Assembly: GCA_046757965.1 (NCBI GenBank)
Contig: JBHHZI010000005.1
Location: 1 to 52,406 of the forward strand
DNA: 52,406 nt
Direction of reading: 5' to 3'
Source of the DNA: JBHHZI01 sp046757965
GTDB lineage: Bacteria; Acidobacteriota; Polarisedimenticolia; SMYD01
Shown here: positions 9,876 through 18,406 of the stretch, one piece after another
Numbering within the stretch: position 1 is the stretch's first letter
Layout of the letters: every line of letters begins with the position of its first letter
Program-made: the position numbers and the translations under genes
The notes under the pieces: generated by a model
What the model was told of the DNA's origin: nothing
The model's input: only the letters and a program-made list of their open reading frames with translations
Database searches by the model: none

Positions 9876-11042
9876 TCAGGCGCCGGCTCCAGGCGGCGTG
9901 CCGCCCTCTTCAAGATACCTCGCATACGGCACCGCCGCGCCGCTCCGGATGATATAGATGGTCGGCACCGCCACCACGTCCCCGCCCGCGTTGCCGAAGA
10001 CGATGTTCCCGGTGACACCGGTGTACTCGGTGGCCGGGCTGCGCAGAGCCAGCAGCATGTCCCGGGAGTCCAGGTGGCCCTGCCGCATCACCTGAGTCAG
10101 CAGGCGGACCGCGTCATATCCATAGGCCGCATAGTTGCCCGGCGCGCGCCCGTAACGGGCCATGAACGTGGTCGTGAAGCGCCGGGCCTCGTCGAGGTTG
10201 CCGGTGGCGCGAAAATCAGGTCGGCTGAAGACGACTCCCTCGGCGGCCACACCAGCCCGGGCCGGAAACTCATCAGTGATGGAACCCGAGCAGAAGATCG
10301 GAACCGCAACACCTGCCTTGCGAAGGGCACGGGTCACGTCTGCGACCATCTGGTCGTAACCGATCAGATAGATGGCATCCGGCGTCAGCCCGGCGGTATC
10401 GTCGACCATGTCCGAGAAATCACTCTGCGCCACACCGACGTTGAACACCTTCAGCACCTCCCGGTTCTTCTTGCGGCGGAACCGGTCGAGCAAGGCCTTC
10501 TTGTAGCCCGCTCCGTACTCGTCATGCACGGCAAAGACCACCAGCGTGTGCAGATGGAGCTCGCTGGTCATCAGTTCCGCCATCCGGCCACCCTCCACCA
10601 CGTCGGATGGATGAACGCGAAAGAAGTAGACGGATCGGCCGGTGAGGGCGGGCGAACTGGCGGCCGGGGAGAGCAGGATCACCCGGGCCGGATCGGTCAC
10701 CTCGGCGAGAATCTTCCTGGTGACGCTGCTCGACACCGCGCCGATGATCGAGGCAACATGATCGTCGTCGACCAGCTGGTGGGCCGCCGCCACCCCGGTG
10801 GCCGGGTCCGTGGCGCTGTCCTTGTAGATCAGGCGCAGAGGCTGGCCGCCCACGCCCCCCTCGTCGTTGATCTGCTGCAGGGCCAGATCCATCCCCTCGC
10901 GGATCATCTTTCCGTAGCTGGCCCCCCGACCGGTGGCCGGCAGGATGACGCCCGTCACCGGTTCGACAGGGCCGCCACACGATCCGAGGGCCAGGGCCAG
11001 GGCGACGCCGGCCGGCAGCAGGACGAGATGGCGGCGTGTCAT
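9876..11042 (-). CDS. Periplasmic-binding lipoprotein, branched-chain amino acid (Leu/Ile/Val) receptor type
   Basis: Substrate-binding protein of the Peripla_BP_6 class, which usually captures amino acids, amides or similar small ligands for an ABC importer. The ATG at 11042 has a GGGAGG ribosome-binding site 6 nt upstream and opens a lipoprotein signal peptide ending in lipobox L-G-S-C, with Cys22 the predicted lipidated residue. Family features follow: GVILPATGRGASYGKMIREG, ALQQINDEGGVGGQPLRLIYKDS, and the second-lobe GYDAVRLL helix. No permease or ATPase gene is present nearby, so its partner is elsewhere or it acts as a sensor. It sits between atpC and a GT2 gene in the same direction. 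Confidence 0.85.
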   Translation of the reverse strand: MTRRHLVLLPAGVALALALGSCGGPVEPVTGVILPATGRGASYGKMIREGMDLALQQINDEGGVGGQPLRLIYKDSATDPATGVAAAHQLVDDDHVASIIGAVSSSVTRKILAEVTDPARVILLSPAASSPALTGRSVYFFRVHPSDVVEGGRMAELMTSELHLHTLVVFAVHDEYGAGYKKALLDRFRRKKNREVLKVFNVGVAQSDFSDMVDDTAGLTPDAIYLIGYDQMVADVTRALRKAGVAVPIFCSGSITDEFPARAGVAAEGVVFSRPDFRATGNLDEARRFTTTFMARYGRAPGNYAAYGYDAVRLLTQVMRQGHLDSRDMLLALRSPATEYTGVTGNIVFGNAGGDVVAVPTIYIIRSGAAVPYARYLEEGGTPPGAGA

Positions 11043-11097
11043 CGGGGCCTCCCGTGGGCCTCGCCGGAGCCGGACCGCCCCCAACATATCCCGTGGT

Positions 11098-11508
11098 TCA
11101 GCGCGACCCCGACGTCTCGAGGCGGGCGCGGGCCCGCTCCAGTGCCGCCCGGGCTCGCTCCAGATCGATGGTCGCATCGTCAAGCGCTGCCAGCCGCTTC
11201 TCGGCGCGGCTCATCGACGCCCTGGCCCTCTCCACGTCGATCTCGTGCGCTGCCTCGGCGGTCTCCGCCAGCACCGAGACCCGGTCAGGCAGAATCTCCG
11301 CGAACCCAGAGGAGACGGCGGCCTGGTGTGCGTGCCCGCCCTTGTGCCACCGCAGGACGCCCACGCCCAGACCGGTCATCAGCGGCGTGTGCCCGGGGCG
11401 CACCCCCAGACTGCCCAGCGATCCGGGCAGGACAACCTCGTCCACATCCTCCGCCAGCACCCGGCGGTTCGCAGTCACCACATCCAGCGCGATCTTGTCG
11501 GCTCGCAT
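11098..11508 (-). CDS. atpC: F1 ATP synthase epsilon subunit
   Basis: Central-stalk subunit of F1 that couples rotation and can inhibit ATP hydrolysis. The 136-residue protein has the N-terminal beta-sandwich (LDVVTANRRVL, the GVRPGHTPLMTGLGVG loop and FAEILPDRVSVLAETAE) and a C-terminal Ala/Arg-rich two-helix region, the normal length for the family. The start is GTG-ATG at 11511/11508; I use the ATG. It is the last gene of the atpH-A-G-D-C operon, about 20 bp after atpD. Confidence 0.93.
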   Translation of the reverse strand: MRADKIALDVVTANRRVLAEDVDEVVLPGSLGSLGVRPGHTPLMTGLGVGVLRWHKGGHAHQAAVSSGFAEILPDRVSVLAETAEAAHEIDVERARASMSRAEKRLAALDDATIDLERARAALERARARLETSGSR

Positions 11509-11529
11509 CACGACTCCGTGTCAGGCCGG

Positions 11530-13035
11530 TCAGGCCGCTTCCTGCTTCTTGATCTCCTCGGCCTTCTCGAGCGCCTCGTCGAGAGTTCCCACCAGGTAGA
11601 ACGCTTGCTCGGGCAGGGCATCGCACTCGCCGTTGACGATGGCGCCGAACCCGGCGATGGTCTCGGCGACCGTCACGTACCGGCCGGGCAGGCCGGTGAA
11701 CTGCTCGGCGACGAAGAACGGCTGCGAGAGAAACTTCTGCAGCTTGCGCGCCCGGTTGACCGTCAGTTTGTCTTCCTCCGACAGCTCATCCATGCCGAGA
11801 ATCGCGATGATGTCCTGCAGTTCCTTGTAGCGTTGCAGGACGCCCTGCACCGCGCGGGCCGTCCCGTAATGCTCGTCGCCGACGATGCGCGGATCGAGGA
11901 TGCGGCTGGTGGAGGTGAGCGGATCGACGGCCGGATAGATCCCCAGCTCGAAGATCTGGCGGGACAGGGTGGTCGCCGCATCGAGGTGAGCAAACGTGGT
12001 CGCCGGTGCCGGGTCGGTGTAGTCGTCGGCCGGCACGTAGATTGCCTGGATCGAGGTGACCGAGCCGGTCCGCGTGGAGGTGATTCTCTCCTGCAGCTCT
12101 CCCATCTCACTGGCCAGTGTCGGCTGGTACCCGACGGCCGACGGCATGCGCCCCAGCAGCGCCGAGACCTCGGAGCCCGCCTGTGTGAAGCGAAAGATGT
12201 TGTCGATGAAGAGCAGGACATCCTGACCCTGGTCCCGGAAGTGCTCCGCCACCGTCAGGCCGGTGAGGCCCACGCGCAGGCGTGCCCCCGGCGGTTCGGT
12301 CATCTGGCCGTAGATGAGAGAGACCTTCGAGCGGGTCAGTGCCGAGAGGTCGACCTTGGACATGTCGAACGCTCCGGTCTTTTCCATGTGCTCGTAGAAA
12401 CTCTCGCCGAAGTCGATGACCTTCGATTCGACCATCTCCCGCAGCAGGTCGTTGCCCTCACGGGTGCGCTCACCCACGCCGGCGAACACGGAATATCCCC
12501 CGTGCTTCATGGCAACGTTGTTGATCAGCTCCATGATGAGCACGGTCTTCCCCACGCCCGCGCCACCGAACAGACCGGTCTTGCCGCCCTTCATGTATGG
12601 CTCGATCAGGTCGACCACCTTGATGCCCGTCTCGAACATCTCGATCTCGGTGGCCTGTTCCTCGTAGGTCGGCGCAGCGCGGTAGATGGACTCGACATGG
12701 TCGGCCGCCACCGGCCCGAGATTGTCCACCGGATTGCCGAGCACGTTGATGACGCGGCCCAGGGTCGCCTGACCCACCGGCACCGAGATCGGCCGGCCGA
12801 GATCCTCGACGGACATGCCGCGACACAACCCCTCGGTCGGCTCCATCGCCACGGTGCGGACACGCCCCTCACCCAGGTGCTGGGCGATCTCGGCGGTGAT
12901 GTTCACGGCAGCTCGATCGCTTCCCCCCTCGTCGCGAACGAGAACCGCGTTGTGAATCGGCGGGAGATGCCCGCCTTCGAAGGACACGTCGATGACCGGC
13001 CCGATGACCTGGACGATCTTTCCCATCACTCCCAT
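11530..13035 (-). CDS. atpD: F1 ATP synthase beta subunit
   Basis: Catalytic F1 subunit. Walker A GGAGVGKTVLIMEL lies near residue 160, followed by the catalytic-glutamate region GERTREGNDLLREM, then DNIFRFTQAGSEVSALLGRMPSAVGYQPTL and the C-terminal helical domain. At 501 residues it is slightly longer than the usual 460-480, mainly from small insertions in the N-terminal barrel (DEGGSDRAAVNIT) and a longer C-terminal tail ending KKQEAA. The ATG at 13035 has an AG-rich ribosome-binding site (GAGGGAGAG). It lies 25 bp downstream of atpG. Confidence 0.98.
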   Translation of the reverse strand: MGVMGKIVQVIGPVIDVSFEGGHLPPIHNAVLVRDEGGSDRAAVNITAEIAQHLGEGRVRTVAMEPTEGLCRGMSVEDLGRPISVPVGQATLGRVINVLGNPVDNLGPVAADHVESIYRAAPTYEEQATEIEMFETGIKVVDLIEPYMKGGKTGLFGGAGVGKTVLIMELINNVAMKHGGYSVFAGVGERTREGNDLLREMVESKVIDFGESFYEHMEKTGAFDMSKVDLSALTRSKVSLIYGQMTEPPGARLRVGLTGLTVAEHFRDQGQDVLLFIDNIFRFTQAGSEVSALLGRMPSAVGYQPTLASEMGELQERITSTRTGSVTSIQAIYVPADDYTDPAPATTFAHLDAATTLSRQIFELGIYPAVDPLTSTSRILDPRIVGDEHYGTARAVQGVLQRYKELQDIIAILGMDELSEEDKLTVNRARKLQKFLSQPFFVAEQFTGLPGRYVTVAETIAGFGAIVNGECDALPEQAFYLVGTLDEALEKAEEIKKQEAA

Positions 13036-13060
13036 GCTGCTCTCCCTCGTCGCCTCTGAC

Positions 13061-13918
13061 TCACGCGAGTGCGTCCGCTCCGGACACCACCTCGATGATC
13101 TCCCTGGTGATGGCGGCCTGCCGGATGCGATTCATCTGCAAGGTGAGCTTCTCGATCAGCTCACCGGCGTTCTTGGTGGCGGCATCCATGGCCGCCATGC
13201 GGGCCCCGTTCTCCGCCGCGTTGGATTCCAGGAGCGCGGCCCAGATCTGCGTGTTGACGTGCCGCGGCAGCAATTCATGCAGGAGCTGTGCCGGCTCCGG
13301 CTCGAACAGATAGTCCTCATCCCCTTCCTCGGCCCGCGGTGCAATGCGCGGCAGAGGCAGCAGCTTCTCGACCACCACCTGTTGCTGAATGGCGCTCTTG
13401 AACTCGTTGTAGACCATGTAGACCGCATCGAGTTCCGACCCCACGAACTTCCCGATGAGATCGTCACCGATGGGCCGGACGTGATCGAAGCCGAAGTCGC
13501 GGAAGACGTCGGTGTACGATTCCCGGATGGGCCACGACCGTCTGGCGAAGAACTCCCGGCCGCGGCGCCCGATCATGCGCAACGCCACGTCGCGATCGGC
13601 GTGGGTTTCCAGGAAGTTGACCGCCTCGCGGATGATGTGGGCGTTGAACGAGCCGCACAGGCCGCGATCACCGGTCACCACCAGCAGTTCGATGTGCTCG
13701 TCGCCCCGCTCGGCCAGCAGGGGGTGCTGGGAGGCATCGGTGCGCGCTGCCAGCCGCGCCAGCACGTCGCGCATGGCGTGGGCGTACGGCCGTGCCGCCA
13801 GGATCTGCTCCTGGGCCCGCCGGAGTCGCGCTGCCGCGACCATCTTCATGGCACGGGTGAGCTGCTCGGTGTTCTTGACCGATCGGATCCGTCGGCGGAG
13901 ATCGCGGGTGTTCGCCAC
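13061..13918 (-). CDS. atpG: F1 ATP synthase gamma subunit
   Basis: Rotor shaft of F1. The N-terminal helix TRDLRRRIRSVKNTEQLTRAMKMVAAARLRRAQ and the C-terminal helix ENGARMAAMDAATKNAGELI, both of which form the coiled coil inside the alpha3beta3 ring, are intact. The internal VTGDRGLCGSFNAH motif is also present. At 285 residues the length is normal. The start is GTG immediately after the atpA stop (TGAGTG) with AGGTGAG inside the atpA 3' end as ribosome-binding site. Confidence 0.97.
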   Translation of the reverse strand: MANTRDLRRRIRSVKNTEQLTRAMKMVAAARLRRAQEQILAARPYAHAMRDVLARLAARTDASQHPLLAERGDEHIELLVVTGDRGLCGSFNAHIIREAVNFLETHADRDVALRMIGRRGREFFARRSWPIRESYTDVFRDFGFDHVRPIGDDLIGKFVGSELDAVYMVYNEFKSAIQQQVVVEKLLPLPRIAPRAEEGDEDYLFEPEPAQLLHELLPRHVNTQIWAALLESNAAENGARMAAMDAATKNAGELIEKLTLQMNRIRQAAITREIIEVVSGADALA

Positions 13919-15466
13919 TCAGCTCACCTTGCGCAGGCTCAGAAACGAGTCCTTGGCCACCTGGATGGCCTGGAGGATCTTCTCGCGCAGCTCGTCAGAG
14001 AGCTTGCCCTTCGTTCCCTCCTCCACGATGGCGGCCAGCAGATCGGAGTAGGAGTTGTCGAACACCTCGTAGAGCTTGGTCTCGAACGGCCCGATCTGCT
14101 CGATATCGAGGTCATCCAGACAGCCTGCCGTCGCCGCCGTGATGATGAGGATCTGCTTCTCGACCGACAGTGGCGAGTACTGATTCTGCTTCAGGATCTC
14201 CACCAGGCGCTTTCCGCGGGCCAGCTGAGCCTGGGTCGTCTTGTCGAGATCGGATCCGAACTGGGCGAACGCGGCGAGCTCGCGGTACTGGGCCAGTTCC
14301 AGACGCAGCGTGCCGGCGACCGCCTTCATCGCCTTGATCTGGGCGTTGCCGCCGACCCGTGACACCGACAGGCCGGCGTTGACGGCCGGCTTGACGCCGG
14401 AGTGAAAAAGGTCCGTCTCGAGAAAGATCTGACCATCGGTGATCGACACGACGTTGGTGGGAATGTAGGTCGAGATATCGCCCGCCTGGGTCTCGATCAC
14501 CGGCAGTGCGGTCAACGAACCCCCGCCCTTCTCGTCACTGAGCATCGCGGCGCGCTCCAGCAGCCGGCTGTGGAGGTAGAACACATCGCCGGGAAACGCC
14601 TCGCGCCCGGGCGGGCGCCGGAGGAGCAGGGAGATCTCACGGTACGCAGCGGCGTGCTTGCTGAGATCGTCATAGATGCACAGGGCGTGACGCCCGTGGT
14701 CGCGGAAGTACTCGCCCATGGCGCAGCCGGCGAACGGCGCCAGGTACTGCAGCGGGGCCGGCTCGGAGGCCGCGGCCGAGACCACGATGGCGCTGTCCAT
14801 GGCGCCGTACTCCTCCAGCGTCTGCACCACGTTGGCCACGGTCGAGGCCTTCTGACCGATGGCGACATAGATACTGATGACGCCGGTCGCCCGCTGGTTG
14901 ATGATGGTGTCCAGCGCCAGCGCCGTCTTGCCGGTCTGGCGGTCGCCGATGATCAGCTCTCGCTGCCCGCGGCCGATGGGAATCATGCCATCGACCGGCT
15001 TCAGACCGGTCTGCAGCGGGATCTTGACCGGCTGGCGATCGACCACGCCGGGAGCGATGCGCTCCACCGGCGCGAATTCATCGGTCTCCACCGGTCCCTT
15101 GCCGTCGATGGGAGTGCCGAGAGGATCCACCACACGGCCGATGAGTGCCTCGCCCACCGGCACCTGCATGATGCGACCCGTTCGCCTGACCTTGTCTCCC
15201 TCGCGGACCCGGAAGAACTCGCCGAGCAGGACGACTCCGACGCTGTCCTCCTCCAGGTTGAGTGCCATGCCGCGCACGCCATCCGGCAGGTCGAGCAGCT
15301 CGCCGTACATGACCTTTTCCAGCCCGTGAACCTGGGCGATGCCGTCACCCACCGAGTCGACGATGCCTTCCTCGGCGATGTCGACCTCGGGCGTGTAACC
15401 CTCGATCTCCTGCCGGAGAATGCGGGTGATCTCTCCTGACTTGATATCCACCATGGACGCCGTCAC
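13919..15466 (-). CDS. atpA: F1 ATP synthase alpha subunit
   Basis: Non-catalytic nucleotide-binding subunit of F1. The P-loop GDRQTGKTALALDTI is near residue 174, with the preceding GMIPIGRGQRELIIG, and later the alpha-subunit signature region VSRVGGNAQIKAMK. The C-terminal domain ends normally, 515 residues. The GTG at 15466 overlaps the atpH stop as GTGA; an in-frame ATG at 15454 (MVDIKSGEITRIL) is an equally good start and would shorten the protein by four residues. Confidence 0.98.
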   Translation of the reverse strand: MTASMVDIKSGEITRILRQEIEGYTPEVDIAEEGIVDSVGDGIAQVHGLEKVMYGELLDLPDGVRGMALNLEEDSVGVVLLGEFFRVREGDKVRRTGRIMQVPVGEALIGRVVDPLGTPIDGKGPVETDEFAPVERIAPGVVDRQPVKIPLQTGLKPVDGMIPIGRGQRELIIGDRQTGKTALALDTIINQRATGVISIYVAIGQKASTVANVVQTLEEYGAMDSAIVVSAAASEPAPLQYLAPFAGCAMGEYFRDHGRHALCIYDDLSKHAAAYREISLLLRRPPGREAFPGDVFYLHSRLLERAAMLSDEKGGGSLTALPVIETQAGDISTYIPTNVVSITDGQIFLETDLFHSGVKPAVNAGLSVSRVGGNAQIKAMKAVAGTLRLELAQYRELAAFAQFGSDLDKTTQAQLARGKRLVEILKQNQYSPLSVEKQILIITAATAGCLDDLDIEQIGPFETKLYEVFDNSYSDLLAAIVEEGTKGKLSDELREKILQAIQVAKDSFLSLRKVS

Positions 15467-16002
15467 TCCCCTTTGAGCCGCCGATGCAGCCGTTCGAATT
15501 GCCCGCGGACACTCCCGTCGAACACCTGTGCCCCCATGCGTGTCACGGCGCCGCCGAGGATGGCGGCATCGACACGGGTGGTCAGCCGGACCGAGTGGCC
15601 GGTGGTCTTCTCCAGCGATTTCCGGTAGGACTCTCTCATCTCGTCGGTCAGCTCCACGGCGGTGGTCATCTCCGCCGCGACGATGTCACGACGCTGATCA
15701 CAGATCTCACCGACCGCCTGGGTCACATCTTCAAGCAGCCCGAGATGATTCGACTCGGCCAGGAGCGCGATGAGCCGCTTCACCACCGGCGTGAAGCCGA
15801 TGGCCGCAAACACCCGCTCGGTGAGTTCCCGCCGGCGGCTGCCCGGCAGGACCGCCGAGCCGATGGTCTGTCGCGCCTCCGGAGTGGCCAGCACATCGCC
15901 GGCAGCACCCAGCTCGGCGTGTGCCGCCACCAGGTCGTCCGCACGGCGCAGGGTCTCAGCCAGGGCGCGCGCGTAGCGCACAGCCAGTGTCCGGTTGGCC
16001 AT
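15463..16002 (-). CDS. atpH: F1 ATP synthase delta subunit
   Basis: Peripheral-stalk subunit linking F1 to Fo. The opening RTLAVRYARALAET and the C-terminal DAAILGGAVTRMGAQVFDGSVRGQFERL are the two conserved family blocks; 179 residues is the usual length. It is the first gene of an atpH-A-G-D-C operon. No atpI, atpB, atpE or atpF lies upstream: the next gene is a bactofilin. The membrane Fo subunits must therefore be encoded elsewhere in the genome. Confidence 0.95.
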   Translation of the reverse strand: MANRTLAVRYARALAETLRRADDLVAAHAELGAAGDVLATPEARQTIGSAVLPGSRRRELTERVFAAIGFTPVVKRLIALLAESNHLGLLEDVTQAVGEICDQRRDIVAAEMTTAVELTDEMRESYRKSLEKTTGHSVRLTTRVDAAILGGAVTRMGAQVFDGSVRGQFERLHRRLKGE

Positions 16003-16120
16003 CTCGAATCCTCTGCCTGTCTAGTGCATGACGCGCAAGACGTCGCGGCGCGAAGGCGCCGGCCGGATGCCGGATCCGCAGCGGACCGGTCGGACCTCTT
16101 CCCTCCCGATGAGACCGTGC

Positions 16121-16149
16121 AAGCTATCACCACAGGCCGCACCGGTCAA
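16121..16149 (-). promoter_or_regulatory. Candidate promoter for the atpHAGDC operon
   Basis: On the minus strand, TTGACC (16149-16144), 17 bp, then TAGCTT (16126-16121), with a TG one base before the -10 element (extended -10). It lies in the 163-bp gap between the bactofilin and atpH and would give a leader of about 110 nt. The -10 is a weak match to the sigma70 consensus. Confidence 0.4.
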
Positions 16150-16165
16150 GGTAAGTGGCCGTCTC

Positions 16166-16609
16166 TTAAGGGTCTTGCCGGCCTGTCTCGAGGCCGGGGG
16201 CGCGGCCGGAGGGGTCGCCGTCGGCTCGCGTGGCCGGTCCATCGTCGTCGCCCGGCGCGGGGATCATGAACAGTTCTCCGTCGAACACCCCCCCCTTGGA
16301 GATCTGCACCGCCGGTGCCGAGGCATAGAGTTCACCCTCGACCCGGGCGCCGGGCAGGATCTCGACGCGATGATCCACCGAGATCTTGCCGGAGACCTTG
16401 CCGTGTACCTCGAGGGAGCCGACGATCACCTCGGCCTCCACCCGACCGGTCTCCCCCACGACCAGATGCTCGTACGACTCCACCCGGCCCTCCAGGTATC
16501 CGTCCACCCGGAGCAGGTCCTTGAAGCGGACCGTGCCGTGAACCTCCATGCCCGGTCCGATGAAGCCGTTCATCTCGATGGGCGCTGGCGCCCTCTTCTT
16601 CACCGCCAT
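16166..16609 (-). CDS. Bactofilin family cytoskeletal protein
   Basis: Small polymer-forming protein with a right-handed beta-helix core. Residues about 13-118 read as repeating short beta rungs (FIGPGMEVHGTVRFKDLLRVDGYLEGRVES, with further GxxxGxVxAE-type turns), the bactofilin (DUF583) pattern. Both ends are polar and disordered-looking, with basic residues at the start (AVKKRAPAP) and an Asp/Gly/Pro-rich tail. The ATG at 16609 follows AAAGG. The gene is 13 bp after parB. Bactofilins bind ParABS components in Myxococcus, so chromosome positioning or cell-shape scaffolding is a reasonable inference. The frame continues upstream, but that part is parB antisense-frame shadow. Confidence 0.9.
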   Translation of the reverse strand: MAVKKRAPAPIEMNGFIGPGMEVHGTVRFKDLLRVDGYLEGRVESYEHLVVGETGRVEAEVIVGSLEVHGKVSGKISVDHRVEILPGARVEGELYASAPAVQISKGGVFDGELFMIPAPGDDDGPATRADGDPSGRAPGLETGRQDP

Positions 16610-16622
16610 CAATCTGCCTTTC

Positions 16623-17573
16623 TCAGCCGGTGCTCTTGGCCGTCTCGACGCTCCCGCCTGGCAGCGGGACATGATGCACGCGCGCTGCCGGCGGCGGCGT
16701 GGCCGCGCGCGCCGCTGATTCGAGGACCTCGAACAGGCGCTGCAGCTCCTCGGCGCCGGAAAACGCGATCTCGATCCGCCCGCGCGAGGGCCGGCCGCGG
16801 ATCGCCACAGGGGTCCCCAGGGCCGCCTTGAGCCGCTCCTGGGCATCCTTGACGTTCGGATCGTCCTGCCAGCGGCGGCGGCCTGACCGGTGGGCCGCCG
16901 GGGACGACCCGCGCCCGCCGGTCCGGGCCACCCACGCTTCCGTCTGGCGCACCGTGAGCGAGCGCTCGACGACCTGCCGCGCCATCTTCGCCTGCTCCCC
17001 ACGGTCGGCGACGCCGGCCAGCGCCTTGGCGTGACCGGCGCTGAGCCGTCCCTCTCCCACCAGCTCGCGAACGTCCTTACATAACTCCATTATTCGCAAC
17101 AGGTTGGATATATATGGCCGACTCTTACCCAGGCGCTTCGCCAGGGCGTCATGGGAGAGCGCGAACCGTTCGACCAGCAGCTGGCAGGCCCGCGCCTCCT
17201 CGAGAGGATTCAGATCCTCGCGCTGCACGTTCTCGATGAGCGCCACCTCCACGCGCTGCCGATCGTCCATCTCCCGCACCACCACCGGAATCTCGTCGAG
17301 CCCGGCCGCCACCGCCGCCCGCCACCGCCGTTCGCCCACCACCAGCTCGTAGCGTGCCCCGCTGCGGCGCACGATCACGGGCTGCAAGACACCGTGCAGC
17401 TTGACGGAGCGCTCCAGTTCGACCGCCGCCTCATCGACGAAGCGCTTGCGCGGCTGCTCTGGATTGGGGTCGATCAGCCCGGGATCGAGACGCTGGACGC
17501 CGACACTCGAGCCGGCAGGGGGCTCGGGAATCAGGGATGCGAGTCCCCTACCGAGCGCTTTTCGTCTGGTCAT
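16623..17573 (-). CDS. parB: Chromosome-partitioning CTPase ParB (Spo0J family)
   Basis: Binds parS, clamps DNA with CTP, and is segregated by ParA. The 316 residues open with the ParA-contacting MTRRKALGRGLASLI. They then carry the CTP-binding and partner motif GERRWRAAVAAG (residues 80-91), ENVQREDLNPLEEA (114-127), and the helix-turn-helix DALAKRLGKSRPYISNLLRI near 142-161, with a C-terminal dimerisation region. The recognition-helix codons (about 17078-17128) are AT-rich and unlike the rest of the gene. The start overlaps the parA 3' end by 26 bp. Confidence 0.97.
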   Translation of the reverse strand: MTRRKALGRGLASLIPEPPAGSSVGVQRLDPGLIDPNPEQPRKRFVDEAAVELERSVKLHGVLQPVIVRRSGARYELVVGERRWRAAVAAGLDEIPVVVREMDDRQRVEVALIENVQREDLNPLEEARACQLLVERFALSHDALAKRLGKSRPYISNLLRIMELCKDVRELVGEGRLSAGHAKALAGVADRGEQAKMARQVVERSLTVRQTEAWVARTGGRGSSPAAHRSGRRRWQDDPNVKDAQERLKAALGTPVAIRGRPSRGRIEIAFSGAEELQRLFEVLESAARAATPPPAARVHHVPLPGGSVETAKSTG

Positions 17574-18357
17574 GGCCTAGCACCTCCGCCGCCAGGGCCA
17601 GATACGCTTCGGCCCCGCGGGATCGGATGTCATACAGCATGATCGGCTTGCCGAAGCTGGGCGCCTCGCCGAGCCGCACGTTGCGGGGAATCACCGTCTT
17701 GAAGACCTGGGTGGTGAAATGGGTCCGGATCTCCTCGGCCACCTGGCGCGACAGGCCGGTCCGGTCGTCATACATGGTCAGCAGGACACCTTCCAGCCGC
17801 AGCCGCGGGTTGAGACTGGCCCGCACCCGCTCGACCGTGCCGATCATCTCCGAGATGCCCTCCAGGGCCAGATACTCGCACTGCACCGGGATCAGCACCG
17901 AGTCGGCGGCGGTCAGACTGTTGACCGTCAGCAACCCCAGTGACGGGGGACAATCGAGCACCACGTAGTCGTACCGGTCACGGACCGGCGACAACCGGGC
18001 CTCCAGGGTGAACTCCCAGCGTGGCTGGCGCGCCAGCTCGATCTCGATGCCCACCAGGTTCCGGGTCGACGGCACCACCGACAGCGGGCCGATGCAGGTC
18101 GACTCCGCCGGCAAGGGACCGGCCGGCGACGCGCTGAGCCAGTCGTAGGTTCCGGCCGAGACCGATCCCTTCTCCACGCCCACACCCTGGGTCGCGTTGG
18201 CCTGGGGATCCATGTCAATGAGCAGGACCTGTCGTTCCGCCAGCGCCAGGGCCGCGCCCAGATTGACCGCGGTCGCGGTCTTGCCGACGCCCCCCTTCTG
18301 ATTGGCAATGGCGATGACCCGGCTCAACTGTCTCCCGGCCGTGTCCGGCCGCGCCAT
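17548..18357 (-). CDS. parA: Chromosome-partitioning ATPase ParA (Soj family)
   Basis: Deviant Walker-A ATPase that binds DNA non-specifically and drives ParB-parS segregation. Motifs: KGGVGKTATAVNLGAAL near residue 21, LIDMDPQANATQG, YDYVVLDCPPSLGLLTVN, and IPVQCEYLALEGI. 269 residues, close to the family length. It lies 15 bp from the nearer of two parS sites and overlaps parB by 26 bp, so parA-parB is one transcription unit, probably continuing from rsmG or from a promoter in the parS region. Confidence 0.97.
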   Translation of the reverse strand: MARPDTAGRQLSRVIAIANQKGGVGKTATAVNLGAALALAERQVLLIDMDPQANATQGVGVEKGSVSAGTYDWLSASPAGPLPAESTCIGPLSVVPSTRNLVGIEIELARQPRWEFTLEARLSPVRDRYDYVVLDCPPSLGLLTVNSLTAADSVLIPVQCEYLALEGISEMIGTVERVRASLNPRLRLEGVLLTMYDDRTGLSRQVAEEIRTHFTTQVFKTVIPRNVRLGEAPSFGKPIMLYDIRSRGAEAYLALAAEVLGHDQTKSAR

Positions 18358-18372
18358 CCCGACCCCGTCGGA

Positions 18373-18388
18373 TGTTCCACGTGGAACA
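18373..18388. other. parS centromere site 1
   Basis: The perfect 16-bp palindrome TGTTCCACGTGGAACA matches the ParB-binding parS consensus. It lies upstream of parA, in the 65-bp gap between parA and rsmG. Confidence 0.95.
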
Positions 18389-18406
18389 TTTTCCGGCGGT
18401 CAGACA

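Noticed and set aside
16610..17002. Long N-terminal extension of the bactofilin
   Set aside because: Overlaps parB in another frame; the bactofilin ATG at 16609 has a normal spacing and ribosome-binding site.
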